Part shown: positions 34,968 through 44,789 of the stretch, one piece after another
Layout: every line of letters begins with the position of its first letter
Numbering within the stretch: position 1 is the first letter of the stretch
NCBI GenBank assembly: GCA_002307065.1
Contig: DBTN01000010.1
Span: 103,916 to 167,915, forward strand
DNA: 64,000 nt
DNA from: Akkermansiaceae bacterium UBA1315
Lineage (GTDB): Bacteria > Verrucomicrobiota > Verrucomicrobiia > Verrucomicrobiales > Akkermansiaceae
Direction: 5' to 3'
Position numbers and translations under genes: made by a program
The notes under the pieces: model-generated
Told to the model about the DNA's origin: nothing
Database searches by the model: none
The model's input: the letters and a program-made list of their open reading frames with translations, nothing else

Positions 34968-37067
34968 TCATCCAATGCTTCGAAGCGTCGGCTCGCGCTC
35001 CCAGATCCGACCGCCTTTAGCGGTTTTGATCCAAGTGGCGGTGGATTTGGAGTCACGGATCGCGACCACACCCGCATCCGCTTCGACCGATGATGCGTCT
35101 AACAGTGGCTGAGCTTCCGGAACGTGGCCGATCACTTTCAGGTGCCCGAATGCGTCACGAACCCAGTTCACTGCCGCGGCTTCGGTAACGAGCATTTCAC
35201 AACCCTCTGCGGATGGCATCAGCACAACGGTATCAAAGAAAACCGAGGGGCCTCCAGAAAGGGTGAAGTCCACTTCTAACAGAACTCCGTCATCTCCCAC
35301 CGCGCCGCCGATCTTGGGAGCGATCAACGCGACCGCCATTTTTTCTTTGGTCAGCGCGGCCTGCACGGAAGCGAGCAGGGCTGCGTCAAATCCATCCGTG
35401 ATCAAAATCCCAGCCTTGCGTCCTTTTAAAATCCCAGCGTCTTTGCCAATGAGCCGGAGAGCTGGAGAAACGGCAAGATCACGCGGCGGAATCGCCGGAA
35501 GGATTTCCTCAGCCTGACCTGACATGCCCAGAGCGTCGGCCACGGTGTCATGCAAAGCCTGATCGATCAGCAAAAGGTGCCCGAGCATTTTTTGCCGGAT
35601 GCTCTTGAACTCGACACGTGCCAGCTCAAACGCCAACGCGCTCGCGATGTGGTTTTGCTCCGGCTCTTCCATCGAACGGAAAAACATCCGTGCTTGCGAA
35701 TAATGATCCGCGAACGTTTCCGACCGATGACGAATCTTTTCCCCCGTCACTTCTTCCGGAAGCGTTTTGAATCCATGCATCGGGCACTCCCGAGGTGCCT
35801 CAGGTGCCAAGCTGTTCGGTTCATAGGCGACACGTCCCTTCGGCACCTCCATCTGACGCAGACCGTCCCGTTGAAAATTCCGCATCGGACAGCGCGGCGC
35901 ATTGACCGGGATTTGGTGGAAATTTGGACCACCGAGTCGGAGAAGCTGAGTATCGAGATAAGAAAACAGCCGACCTTGAAGCAGCGGATCATCAGAGAAT
36001 CCAATTCCGGGAACAATGTTGCTCGGGCAGAAGGCGACCTGTTCGGTCTCCGCAAAGTGATTATCTGGATTTCGATTAAGCACTATCTTCCCAAGCGGCC
36101 GCAGCGGGATGATTTCTTCTGGAATCAATTTGGTCGGATCCAGCACATCGAAGTCAAATGACGCTGCGTCCGTCTCGTCAAAAACCTGCACGCTGAACTC
36201 CCACTCCGGAAAATGACCGGTGTCGATCGCTTCCCACAAATCCCGACGATGAAAATCCGGATCCGCCCCGCTGATTTTGACAGCCTCATCCCACACCACC
36301 GCAGAGGTCCCTAAAACCGGACGCCAATGGAATTTAACAAAACGGGAAACGCCCTCGGCGTTGATCATGCGAAACGTATGCACGCCAAAACCTTCCATCA
36401 TCCGATACGAACGCGGAATCGCCCGATCCGACATCGCCCACATGATCATGTGCATGCTTTCCGGGGTGAGAGAGATAAAATCCCAGAAGGTCGCATGGGC
36501 TGATGCTGCCTGAGGAAAGCCTCGATCCGGCTCCATTTTCACCGCATGAATAACATCGGGAAATTTAATCGCATCCTGAATGAAGAACACCGGTATGTTG
36601 TTGCCAACGAGATCATAATTTCCCTCCTCGGTGTAAAACTTCACGGAGAACCCACGAACATCGCGCGGCAGATCCACCGATCCGGCACCACCAGCGACCG
36701 TTGAAAACCGGACAAACACTTCGGTTTTTTTCTTTGGATCCTGAAGAAATCCCGCCTTTGTCAGGTCCGCTGCGGATTCGTAGGGCTGGAAATATCCGTG
36801 CGCTCCAGAACCGCGTGCATGAACCACCCGCTCTGGAATTCGCTCATGATCAAAATGGGTGATCTTTTCTCTCAGGATAAAATCTTCTAACAACACCGGC
36901 CCGCGAGTCCCGGCTTTGAGCGAATTCTGATTGTCCGCAATCGGCAGCCCTTGGTTCGTGGTAAGATGCGATCCGGTTTCAGAAGCGGTCTGATGGGTTT
37001 CCGCAGGCAGGCGGTCAGGCTTCGGGGAAGTGACGGCGGGTGTGGGTGCTTTTTTCTTGGTGGCCAT
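34968..37067 (-). CDS. katE: Monofunctional haem catalase, large-subunit (HPII/KatE) type
   Basis: A 699-residue protein. The catalase core has the distal His in ERVVHARGSGAHGYF (about His83), the Asn in NNIPVFFIQDAIKFPD and the proximal Tyr in RLFSYLDTQLLRLG. The last ~150 residues form a class I amidotransferase/DJ-1-like domain (KAGILITDGFDAALLASVQA), which defines the large-subunit clade. The N-terminus is a polar 50-residue extension. It degrades hydrogen peroxide in the cytoplasm. It interrupts the nitrogen locus on the opposite strand. Confidence 0.95.
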   Translation of the reverse strand: MATKKKAPTPAVTSPKPDRLPAETHQTASETGSHLTTNQGLPIADNQNSLKAGTRGPVLLEDFILREKITHFDHERIPERVVHARGSGAHGYFQPYESAADLTKAGFLQDPKKKTEVFVRFSTVAGGAGSVDLPRDVRGFSVKFYTEEGNYDLVGNNIPVFFIQDAIKFPDVIHAVKMEPDRGFPQAASAHATFWDFISLTPESMHMIMWAMSDRAIPRSYRMMEGFGVHTFRMINAEGVSRFVKFHWRPVLGTSAVVWDEAVKISGADPDFHRRDLWEAIDTGHFPEWEFSVQVFDETDAASFDFDVLDPTKLIPEEIIPLRPLGKIVLNRNPDNHFAETEQVAFCPSNIVPGIGFSDDPLLQGRLFSYLDTQLLRLGGPNFHQIPVNAPRCPMRNFQRDGLRQMEVPKGRVAYEPNSLAPEAPRECPMHGFKTLPEEVTGEKIRHRSETFADHYSQARMFFRSMEEPEQNHIASALAFELARVEFKSIRQKMLGHLLLIDQALHDTVADALGMSGQAEEILPAIPPRDLAVSPALRLIGKDAGILKGRKAGILITDGFDAALLASVQAALTKEKMAVALIAPKIGGAVGDDGVLLEVDFTLSGGPSVFFDTVVLMPSAEGCEMLVTEAAAVNWVRDAFGHLKVIGHVPEAQPLLDASSVEADAGVVAIRDSKSTATWIKTAKGGRIWEREPTLRSIG

Positions 37068-37288
37068 TTCGACCGCGTGCTTTCGCAGGCGGTGTGCCGA
37101 GGGTATCGCTGCAAGTTTTTACCGCCGTTACGAGATTACACGGGTTGATGTCATGTTTGCCGTGCGATAAATTGCAATCCGAACACGCAAAATCATTCGT
37201 TTTGCAAGGCCGCACCCCACTCCATGTTTTTACGGGATTGCCGGACTTCCTGCGTCCTGTCGTTGCCGATTTCTAGAGTCATCGGTAC

Positions 37289-37309
37289 GCCATGAGACCC
37301 ACTCATGGC
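37289..37309. promoter_or_regulatory. Inverted repeat upstream of the nrt operon
   Basis: GCCATGAG-ACCCA-CTCATGGC, an 8-bp perfect inverted repeat 46 bp before the candidate nrtA promoter. The position suits an operator for an activator. The rest of the 334-bp katE-nrtA gap holds no gene that I can support. Confidence 0.4.
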
Positions 37310-37354
37310 ATCGATGAGGCATCATCGCCGTCGGAATTTGGCACAGGCCGACGG

Positions 37355-37374
37355 TTGGCACCCGCCGCGCTTTA
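37355..37374 (+). promoter_or_regulatory. Candidate sigma-54-type promoter of the nrt-nir-nas operon
   Basis: TTGGCA-N7-CGCTTTA, the same spaced element as before the NasS-like gene. The -24 half TTGGCAC is a perfect sigma-54 match, while the -12 half GCGCT is weaker. A start near 37382 gives a 20-nt leader to the ATG at 37402. Confidence 0.5.
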
Positions 37375-37401
37375 ATGGGAAGGAACCTCGACTTCTCCGC
37401 C

Positions 37402-38679
37402 ATGTCCTCAAGCCAATCGATTCATACACGCCGCCAGTTCATTTCCACTTCCGCCTTAGGGCTTCTCGCCGCCGGTTTGCCAACCGGTTGGGCGGGTGCC
37501 CAGTCCACCAATGACGCTCCGGAAACACCGAACGTCAATTTCGGCATCATCGCTCTCACCGACTGCTCGCCCATCGTGATCGCTCACGAAAAAGGTTTCT
37601 TCAAAAAATACGGAATCCAGTCGAAGGTCACCAAAGGCGCAAGCTGGGCCGCCATCCGCGACTCGCTTGCCAATGGTGACATCCAAGCGACTCACATGCT
37701 GATCGGCATGCCGATCGCTTCAACCATGGGACTCGGAGGTGCTCCGAAAAAACCGATGGTGATTCCTTGGTTGCTGAACCGCAACGGCCAATCGATCAGC
37801 TTGGCGAACAGCCTGAAAGGCAAAGTTGGTGCCGATCCGAAACCTCTCAAACCCTTCGTCGACGCCGCTAAAGCCGCCGGACATCCGATGTCATTCGCGA
37901 TGACCTTCCCACCCGGAACCCACGCGATGTGGCTCCGTTACTGGCTGGCCGCAGGCGGTATCAACCCCGGTGACGCAAGCGGTGCCGGCGCTGACATTTC
38001 TCTGCCGACCATTCCACCCCCTCAGATGGTTGCCAACATGAAGGTCGGAAAAATGGACGGCTTTTGCGTCGGGGAACCATGGAATGCCCAAGCCATCTCC
38101 GACGGGATCGGCTTCACGGCGATCAATTCTCAACAAATTTGGAAAGACCATCCGGAAAAGGTCTGCGCGTTTACCGAAGAATTCGCGGAAAAAAATCCGA
38201 AGACGGTCAAAGCCGTCTTAAAAGCGCTCCACGAAGCCAGCGTCTGGCTCGACAATATGGCAAATCGCGCCGAACAAGCGAAAATCGTCAGCGCAACTTC
38301 TTATATCAATTGTGCACCCGAGATGCTGCTGAACCGCCTCCAAGGAAAATATGACATGGGCGACGGACGCCGATTCCGCGATCCGGATTATATGATTTTC
38401 AGCAGCCGTAACTGCAACTTCCCGCAACCGAAATATTGCAAATGGTGGCTCACTCAGTTGCGACGCTGGGGATTCACGGACGGTGCTCCAGATTACGAAG
38501 CCGTCACGAAACAAGTGATGCGCACGGATTTTTACGAAGAAGCGATGAAGGAGATCGGCTACGCTCATGGCGGCCTGGACAATTCTCCTGAGACCCTTTT
38601 CGACGGCGTCAAATTTGATCCCGCCGGCGACCTCGAAGCCTACGCCAAATCGTTTTCCGTCACCGGCCTGAAAAGCTGA
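37402..38679 (+). CDS. nrtA: Nitrate ABC transporter substrate-binding protein (Tat-exported)
   Basis: A 425-residue protein from the ATG at 37402. A twin-arginine signal (HTRRQFISTSALGLLAAGLP) is followed by the NrtA domain: FGIIALTDCSPIVIAHEKGF, GASWAAIRDSLANGD and GFCVGEPWNAQAI. It binds nitrate (or nitrite/bicarbonate-like anions) in the periplasm and delivers it to NrtB. It heads a run of eight nitrate genes on one strand with short gaps. Its cytoplasmic paralogue lies at 33764. The symbol rests on family and context. Confidence 0.9.
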   Translation: MSSSQSIHTRRQFISTSALGLLAAGLPTGWAGAQSTNDAPETPNVNFGIIALTDCSPIVIAHEKGFFKKYGIQSKVTKGASWAAIRDSLANGDIQATHMLIGMPIASTMGLGGAPKKPMVIPWLLNRNGQSISLANSLKGKVGADPKPLKPFVDAAKAAGHPMSFAMTFPPGTHAMWLRYWLAAGGINPGDASGAGADISLPTIPPPQMVANMKVGKMDGFCVGEPWNAQAISDGIGFTAINSQQIWKDHPEKVCAFTEEFAEKNPKTVKAVLKALHEASVWLDNMANRAEQAKIVSATSYINCAPEMLLNRLQGKYDMGDGRRFRDPDYMIFSSRNCNFPQPKYCKWWLTQLRRWGFTDGAPDYEAVTKQVMRTDFYEEAMKEIGYAHGGLDNSPETLFDGVKFDPAGDLEAYAKSFSVTGLKS

Positions 38680-38696
38680 TCCGAACCCTCTGACTT

Positions 38697-39581
38697 ATGA
38701 AACTTTTCCATCGACTGAAACTCGACAGCCTGCTGCTGCCCCTGATCGCTCTGCTCGTCTGCCTCGGCGCATGGGCACTCATCTCCGGCAAATCAACGAC
38801 AACCACCGTCGTCGATGATTGGGGTGACACGGTGACCAAGACCACACGGACCGGTCTTTCCGCAGATCTTCCATCGCCGACCGAAACCTGGATCGCGAGC
38901 AAACCCTACATCGTTGAGCCCCTCGCCAAACGGGGCGAACTCGATCAGGGCATCCTTCGCTTCACCTGGCTTTCTCTGAAGCTGGTGGCGCAGGGATATT
39001 TCCTCGCCCTTCTCATTGGGACGCCTATCGGATTTTTCCTCGGCCTGTCGAAAAACTTCACCAAGGCCTTCGATCCCATCATTCAGATTCTGCGACCGGT
39101 CTCCCCCCTCGCCTGGCTGCCCTTGGGCATGGTGCTTTTCAGCGGAATGAAAATCCTGGATGCCAATGGACGGGTGACTTTTGGAACCTCCGATGCGGCG
39201 GCGCTTTTCACCATCGCCATCTGCGCCATGTGGCCGACGGTTCTTAACACAGCGGTCGGGGTGCGTGCGGTTCCTCAGGATTATCTCAACGTTGCCAAAG
39301 TATTAAAACTTTCCCGCACCAAGACGCTTTTCAAAATCCTCATCCCCTCTGCCCTTCCTTATATGTTTACCGGTTTTCGGTTGTCGTTAGGGATCGCGTG
39401 GTTGGTGATCGTCGCGGTTGAAATGCTCATCGGCAAACCCGGCGTGGGCGGATTCCTTTGGCAGCAATACAATGCGAACTCCTTCGCTCACATCATTCTC
39501 TCGATTCTTACCATCGGTGTCGTCGGATTCATTCTGGATCGCGCCATGAGCCTGATCGAAAGCCGGTTCAGAACTGCTTAA
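38697..39581 (+). CDS. nrtB: Nitrate ABC transporter permease
   Basis: A 294-residue BPD_transp_1 permease. The first helix is LLLPLIALLVCLGAWALIS, with six or so helices in all and an EAA-like loop (DYLNVAKVLKLSRTKTLFKI, then LIPSALPYM) for docking to the ATPases. An extra periplasmic loop (residues 30-65, rich in Thr) follows helix 1. It starts 17 bp after nrtA. Confidence 0.9.
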   Translation: MKLFHRLKLDSLLLPLIALLVCLGAWALISGKSTTTTVVDDWGDTVTKTTRTGLSADLPSPTETWIASKPYIVEPLAKRGELDQGILRFTWLSLKLVAQGYFLALLIGTPIGFFLGLSKNFTKAFDPIIQILRPVSPLAWLPLGMVLFSGMKILDANGRVTFGTSDAAALFTIAICAMWPTVLNTAVGVRAVPQDYLNVAKVLKLSRTKTLFKILIPSALPYMFTGFRLSLGIAWLVIVAVEMLIGKPGVGGFLWQQYNANSFAHIILSILTIGVVGFILDRAMSLIESRFRTA

Positions 39582-39599
39582 CTTCAAGGGACAACCAAG

Positions 39600-40520
39600 A
39601 TGATAAAACCACTTCTCCAACTGAATCATGTCCAAAAATCCTTCAACGGCACCAAGGTTCTGAATGAAATCAATCTCAACGTTCACGAAGGCGATTTCGT
39701 TTCGATCATCGGCTACTCGGGTACCGGTAAAAGCACCTTGATTTCGCTGATCGCCGGCCTGCTGAAACCGGACTCCGGCTCAGCACTGATGGATGATCAA
39801 CCCATCGATGGACCTGGCCCGGAACGGGGAATTGTTTTCCAAAATTATTCTCTCCTGCCGTGGCTCACCGTGACGGAAAATATCCGACTTGCGGTCGACC
39901 AGATTTACCCCGCGATGTCCCCCACCGAGCGATCGGCGCATGTCGCAAAGTATGTCGACATGGTGAAACTCACTCCCGCCTCCAACAAATATCCGAGAGA
40001 ACTTTCCGGCGGCATGCGGCAGCGAGTCTCGGTCGCCCGCACGCTCGCCGCGAACCCTCGCATCCTCCTGTTAGATGAACCTCTCTCCGCCCTCGATGCG
40101 CTCACCCGAGCAACCTTGCAGGACGAAATCGCCGACATCTGGGAAAAAAACCGCACGACCGTCATCTGGATCACCAACGATCCGGATGAAGCATTGCTTG
40201 TCGCCGATCGGGTGATTCCTCTGATTCCCGCAAAAACCGGTGCCACGCTTGGCCAGGAAATTTCGGTCAACCTCGACCGGCCGCGCGATCGCCGCGAAGT
40301 ACTACAGACTCCGGAATTCAAAAAATTAAAGATCCAACTGATCAACACCCTGTTAGACGCCAAACGAGACAGCGCATCCAACGTCATCAAAAAGGTCGCC
40401 GCTCCCGACATCCTTCCCGAGGACCTGAGCGTCAAACGCAACCTTGGCATTTTAGGAAAATCCGAACCCAAACGTCGGTCACAGCTCCAGCGTGAGGAGA
40501 TCAAAATCGAAATTCGCTGA
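39600..40520 (+). CDS. nrtC: Nitrate ABC transporter ATP-binding protein with altered H-loop
   Basis: A 306-residue ABC ATPase with Walker [10 protein letters not shown] (about 38-46), signature LSGGMRQR and Walker [14 protein letters not shown]. The switch region reads [11 protein letters not shown], so the H-loop His is replaced by Asn at about residue 193. It therefore probably forms the degenerate half of a heterodimer with the next gene. The C-terminal ~60 residues have no match to the NrtA-like fusion found in cyanobacterial NrtC. The gap to the next gene is 4 bp. Confidence 0.85.
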   Translation: MIKPLLQLNHVQKSFNGTKVLNEINLNVHEGDFVSIIGYSGTGKSTLISLIAGLLKPDSGSALMDDQPIDGPGPERGIVFQNYSLLPWLTVTENIRLAVDQIYPAMSPTERSAHVAKYVDMVKLTPASNKYPRELSGGMRQRVSVARTLAANPRILLLDEPLSALDALTRATLQDEIADIWEKNRTTVIWITNDPDEALLVADRVIPLIPAKTGATLGQEISVNLDRPRDRREVLQTPEFKKLKIQLINTLLDAKRDSASNVIKKVAAPDILPEDLSVKRNLGILGKSEPKRRSQLQREEIKIEIR

Positions 40521-40524
40521 TCCC

Positions 40525-41394
40525 ATGACACCCATCCTCGAACTTTTCAAACTCAGCAAGGCCTACCCGACGCCCAAAGGCCCGGCGGTCATCGTCAAAG
40601 AATTTAATCTCAATCTGAAACCGGGCGAATTCGTTACGATCATTGGCCACTCGGGTTGCGGAAAATCCACGGTGCTTTCCATGGTCGCCGGACTCACGGA
40701 CATCACTGGCGGCGCGATGATTCTCGCGGGTAAAGAAACAAACGAAGCCGGGCCCGATCGTGGTGTGGTTTTCCAATCTCCCTGTCTGCTTCCGTGGATG
40801 ACCGCGATGGAAAACGTGATGCTCGGCGTGGACCAAGTGTATTTCACCGCCTCGAAGCAGGAGCGCCGCGAGCTGGCGGAGTATTATCTCACCGTCGTCG
40901 GTCTGGGCGGATCGATGGATAAATTCCCCGGGGAACTCTCCCAAGGCATGCGCCAACGCGTCGGCATAGCCCGCGCGTTCGCGTTGCAACCGAAAATGCT
41001 GCTGCTGGACGAACCTTTCGGCATGCTCGATTCCTTAACGAAAATGGAACTGCAGGAAGTTCTGTTAGAATTATGGCGTCGGAACCAATTGACGACCTTG
41101 ATGGTGACGCACGATGTCGACGAAGCGATTTTCCTTTCCGATCGCGTCGTGATGATGACCGACGGACCGGAGGCGGAAGTCGGCGACATTCTTTCGATTC
41201 CGTTCGAACGCCCTCGTTCCCGCGCCGACATCTTGGCGGATCCGCGATATATGGACTACCGGAACCACCTGCTGGAGTTTCTCAACGAACGGTCCCACAT
41301 CCGGCCCAGCCATTCGCTCCCGACCGTTCCCATGACCGGGACTCATGCGATTCATGATCCAAAAACCGGGCCATTCATGACACCCACGTCCTGA
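40525..41394 (+). CDS. nrtD: Nitrate ABC transporter ATP-binding protein
   Basis: A 289-residue ABC ATPase from the ATG at 40525. It has Walker [10 protein letters not shown], signature LSQGMRQR (second Gly replaced by Gln), Walker [13 protein letters not shown] and an intact H-loop in [12 protein letters not shown]. It should be the hydrolysing partner of the upstream ATPase. The C-terminal tail from about residue 245 is family-specific. A frame extension to 40492 overlaps the upstream gene and is unlikely. Confidence 0.88.
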   Translation: MTPILELFKLSKAYPTPKGPAVIVKEFNLNLKPGEFVTIIGHSGCGKSTVLSMVAGLTDITGGAMILAGKETNEAGPDRGVVFQSPCLLPWMTAMENVMLGVDQVYFTASKQERRELAEYYLTVVGLGGSMDKFPGELSQGMRQRVGIARAFALQPKMLLLDEPFGMLDSLTKMELQEVLLELWRRNQLTTLMVTHDVDEAIFLSDRVVMMTDGPEAEVGDILSIPFERPRSRADILADPRYMDYRNHLLEFLNERSHIRPSHSLPTVPMTGTHAIHDPKTGPFMTPTS

Positions 41395-41439
41395 ATCGCA
41401 TGCCAAGTGCTTCATGAATCTCAGCAATCCTCGCTCATC

Positions 41440-43206
41440 ATGGTCACTTTCGAAAATTCAGGTTTCAGCAAAGAACAGACTTCCTATCTCAGCGGTTTCG
41501 TTTCCGGCATTCTGCAAGGACGGAGCCTCCCTTTCCTCGGTCAAGATCTCGAAAACCGGTTCACCCACCAACCGGCTGAGACTGCCGAAATGATCTACGG
41601 TTTTCCGTTAGAAGACGTTTGCAAAGAAGAACGGATCAAATACGAAAAAAACGGCCTCGATTGTTATGATACGATGGTCGAAAACGCAGCTCGCGACGAA
41701 TTCCCGAAAGACGAAGATGTGTTTCGATACAAATTCCACGGGCTGTTTTTTGTCGCTCCAGCCCAGGAATCATTGATGTTGCGCTGCCGCGTCGCTGGCG
41801 GAGCCTTGTCCACCCACCAATTCCGGGGACTCGCCGAAATCGCCGCGGATTGGGGCCCGGGACATGTCGATCTCACGACCCGCGCGAACGTCCAGGTCCG
41901 CGAAATCATGCCGCGAAACGCCCCTGACGTTTTGATGAAATTGGCGGACATCGGCCTCACCTCTCTCGGTGCCGGAGCTGATAACATCCGGAATGTCACC
42001 GCAACTCCCACGACCGGTTTTGACCCGGATGAATGGATCGATGTCCTGCCCTATGCCCGCGCTCTCCATCATTACATCCTGAAAAACCGCGACCTTTACG
42101 GCCTTCCAAGAAAGTTTAATGTTTCTTATGATTCGGGTGGCAAGGTTTCCGTCTGCGCCGACACCAATGACATCGGATTTTACGCGGTCAAAGTTTCCCG
42201 AAGTTCCGACGCCAATGTGAAACCGGGAATCTATTTCCGCATGCAACTTTGCGGAATCACCGGTCACCAACAGTTCGCATCCGACTCCGGAGTCCTGCTC
42301 ACCCCAGAAGAAACTCTTCCCGTCGCGGCAGCCCTCATTCGAGTGTTCATCGAAAATGGCGACCGGACGAATCGGAAAAAAGCACGACTCAAATATCTCG
42401 TCGACGATTGGGGCATCCCGAAAACCCTGGCCGAAACGGAGCAAAAACTGACCTTTCCTCTTCGTTATTTCCCGCTTTCCGAATGTGATATTTCGCCAAA
42501 AAAATCGAAACACGGTCATCTTGGGATCCATCCGCAAACCGACGGAAAAAACTATCTCGGCGTTCTGACACCGGTGGGACGCATCAGCGTAGATCAGATG
42601 CATCAACTCGCGGATATCGCGGACCGGTTTGGTCGCGGCGAAATACGCCTCACTGTTTGGCAAAACCTGATCATTCCAGGAATCAGCGACGATCAGGTCG
42701 AAGCTGCCGCTGCCGCAGTCGTTGCCACCGGTTTCGACTACCGGCCTGCCGCCCTGACCGGTGGCCTCATCGCATGCACCGGCAGCCGAGGCTGCAAATA
42801 CGCCGCAGCGGATACCAAAGGAAACGCGATCGAGCTCGGCAACCATCTATCTTCCCGAATCTCGCTCGATCAACCGGTCAACATCCACCTCACCGGCTGC
42901 AATCACTCGTGCGCCCAACATTACATCGGCGACATCGGCATGATGGGAGTGAAGGTGAAAAACGCCGAAGGCCAATCGGTCGAAGGATATAACATTGTTC
43001 TGGGCGGCGGGGTGGACGACACCCAAGCCGTGGCCCGGGAGATATGGAAATCGATTCCCTTTACCAAGGTTCCGGCGCTGATTGAAAATCTTCTCGTCAC
43101 CTACCTAAAGGATCGTCAGCCGGATGAAACATTCGTCGATTTCACCAAACGCCATACGGTCGACGAACTTCAGTCGTTCGCGCCTCCATCGGAAACCTCC
43201 CGCTGA
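41440..43206 (+). CDS. nirA: Assimilatory nitrite reductase, ferredoxin type (sirohaem / 4Fe-4S)
   Basis: A 588-residue protein from the ATG at 41440. It has two sulfite/nitrite reductase half-domains ([20 protein letters not shown], then [13 protein letters not shown]) and the cluster/sirohaem cysteines in [20 protein letters not shown] and [16 protein letters not shown]. It reduces nitrite to ammonium with six electrons. No flavodoxin or NADPH-binding domain is present, so ferredoxin or a similar donor is expected. The stop overlaps the next ATG (TGATG). The gap to nrtD is 45 bp. Confidence 0.92.
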   Translation: MVTFENSGFSKEQTSYLSGFVSGILQGRSLPFLGQDLENRFTHQPAETAEMIYGFPLEDVCKEERIKYEKNGLDCYDTMVENAARDEFPKDEDVFRYKFHGLFFVAPAQESLMLRCRVAGGALSTHQFRGLAEIAADWGPGHVDLTTRANVQVREIMPRNAPDVLMKLADIGLTSLGAGADNIRNVTATPTTGFDPDEWIDVLPYARALHHYILKNRDLYGLPRKFNVSYDSGGKVSVCADTNDIGFYAVKVSRSSDANVKPGIYFRMQLCGITGHQQFASDSGVLLTPEETLPVAAALIRVFIENGDRTNRKKARLKYLVDDWGIPKTLAETEQKLTFPLRYFPLSECDISPKKSKHGHLGIHPQTDGKNYLGVLTPVGRISVDQMHQLADIADRFGRGEIRLTVWQNLIIPGISDDQVEAAAAAVVATGFDYRPAALTGGLIACTGSRGCKYAAADTKGNAIELGNHLSSRISLDQPVNIHLTGCNHSCAQHYIGDIGMMGVKVKNAEGQSVEGYNIVLGGGVDDTQAVAREIWKSIPFTKVPALIENLLVTYLKDRQPDETFVDFTKRHTVDELQSFAPPSETSR

Positions 43207-44780
43207 TGAACCTTGAACTCCCGCCGGTTCCCCGGACTTCCAAGGCGCAGCCGGTGCAGCGGACATTGATTGATCAACTTCTCGACGAGCAAAAAAAACT
43301 CCAAACGCCCGTCGCGCGTTTTTCCGAAACCCATCATCATCGCAAACCGGATTTGTCCGACCACTACCGGACATTGATACCGCTCACGAAACCGGCTCAA
43401 GATGAACAGTATGCCTTCGAAGTTTCTCTCGACCGCTGCACCGGCTGCAAAGCATGCGTTTCCGCCTGCCATTCGCTGAACGGTCTCGACGAGGATGAAA
43501 CGTGGCGAGACATCGGTCTGATCCACGACGGCGATGACAGGGCGGGTTTCCAACAAACGATCACCACGGCCTGCCATCATTGCGGCGATCCTGCGTGCTT
43601 GGACGGCTGTCCGGTGGGAGCCTACGAAAAAGAACCCGAAACCGGCATTGTCCGCCATCTCGATGATCAATGCATCGGCTGCTCATACTGCATTTTGAAA
43701 TGTCCTTATGACGTTCCGAAATATTCAAAAAAACGTGGCATCGTCCGCAAGTGCGACATGTGCCATCAACGTCTGGCCGAAGGCGAAGCACCCGCATGCG
43801 TCCAAGCGTGTCCCACCGAGGCGATCCGCATTGTCAAAGTCCCCCGCATCCCGATCACCCCACTCTTGCCATCACTCATTCTCGGAAATCCGTCGATTAC
43901 CCGGCCAACCACCCGTTACATCGGTCGTTCGATTCCCGATCGAATCCGCGCCGCAGATCGCGACGTGCTCACTCCTCAGCACGCCCACTGGCCGCTGATC
44001 CTCATGCTGACCTTTACCCAAGCCGGAATCGGTTTGCTGGGCGTCGCAGCGCTGACTTCCTCGCCTCACTCGCTCGCCTTGCTTCTAACAGCGACCATTA
44101 TCTTCTTCTGCGGGATGGCGGCCAGTGTCCTCCACCTCGGGCAACCATTAAAAGCGTGGCGCTTTTTCCTCGGATTGCGAACTTCTTGGTTATCACGGGA
44201 AATTCTGACCTTCTCGATGTTCGCGCCGATCCCTTGCGTTTTGATCGCGCTTCACCTCACGCCGGACTTTCCTTTTAAAAGAGAAATTTCTCAGATGACA
44301 TCTTATTCGGTCTTCCCGTTGGGATTGCTTGCGGTGTTCACCAGCGTGATGATCTATGTCGACACGCACCGGATTTCCTGGAGATTTTCACTCACCAGCA
44401 CTCGTTTTTTCGGCACATTGGCAACGTTCGCGGCACTCGGATCGTCGATCTCGGATGCGTCGCCTTTTTCAACCGGTTTGTTGATTTTCACTGTGCTGCT
44501 CAAGATGATTCCGGAAGCGCGGATCCTCAGAAAAGCAGATCGTTCCGATGCCGATTGGTCACCCGATGTTCATAGCGCCAAAATCCAGCGTGGACCGCTT
44601 GCGAAAATCCTCCGAGCGCGGATGATCCTGCCTTTCGTCGCTCTGTTTTTCGCGGCGCTCAATCCATGGGCGACGTTGATGATTCTGTTAGTATCAGAAA
44701 TTTCAGAACGGCAACTTTTCTTCCAATCGGTTTACTCCCCAAAAATGCCAGGGAACTTCGGAGGCACCGGTTCTCACTAG
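43206..44780 (+). CDS. Fused electron-transfer subunit: four-cluster ferredoxin (DmsB/NrfC-like) plus membrane anchor (DmsC-like)
   Basis: A 524-residue protein. Residues ~75-205 hold four cysteine clusters: CTGCKACVSAC, CHHCGDPACLDGC, CIGCSYCILKC, and CDMCHQRLAEGEAPACVQAC. This is the pattern of DmsB-type subunits. From ~255 to the end there are seven or eight hydrophobic helices with FFCGMAASVLHLGQPLKAWR, resembling the DmsC anchor. It lies between nirA and the Mo nitrate reductase gene, overlapping nirA by 1 nt. It would pass quinol electrons to the nitrate reductase (inference), in place of NADH- or ferredoxin-dependent donors. Fusion of the B and C parts is notable. Confidence 0.85.
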   Translation: MNLELPPVPRTSKAQPVQRTLIDQLLDEQKKLQTPVARFSETHHHRKPDLSDHYRTLIPLTKPAQDEQYAFEVSLDRCTGCKACVSACHSLNGLDEDETWRDIGLIHDGDDRAGFQQTITTACHHCGDPACLDGCPVGAYEKEPETGIVRHLDDQCIGCSYCILKCPYDVPKYSKKRGIVRKCDMCHQRLAEGEAPACVQACPTEAIRIVKVPRIPITPLLPSLILGNPSITRPTTRYIGRSIPDRIRAADRDVLTPQHAHWPLILMLTFTQAGIGLLGVAALTSSPHSLALLLTATIIFFCGMAASVLHLGQPLKAWRFFLGLRTSWLSREILTFSMFAPIPCVLIALHLTPDFPFKREISQMTSYSVFPLGLLAVFTSVMIYVDTHRISWRFSLTSTRFFGTLATFAALGSSISDASPFSTGLLIFTVLLKMIPEARILRKADRSDADWSPDVHSAKIQRGPLAKILRARMILPFVALFFAALNPWATLMILLVSEISERQLFFQSVYSPKMPGNFGGTGSH

Positions 44781-44789
44781 ATCGCCAAC

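Noticed and set aside
41770..42846. Minus-strand ORF of 358 codons inside nirA
   Set aside because: It is antisense to the conserved nitrite reductase core with no family resemblance.
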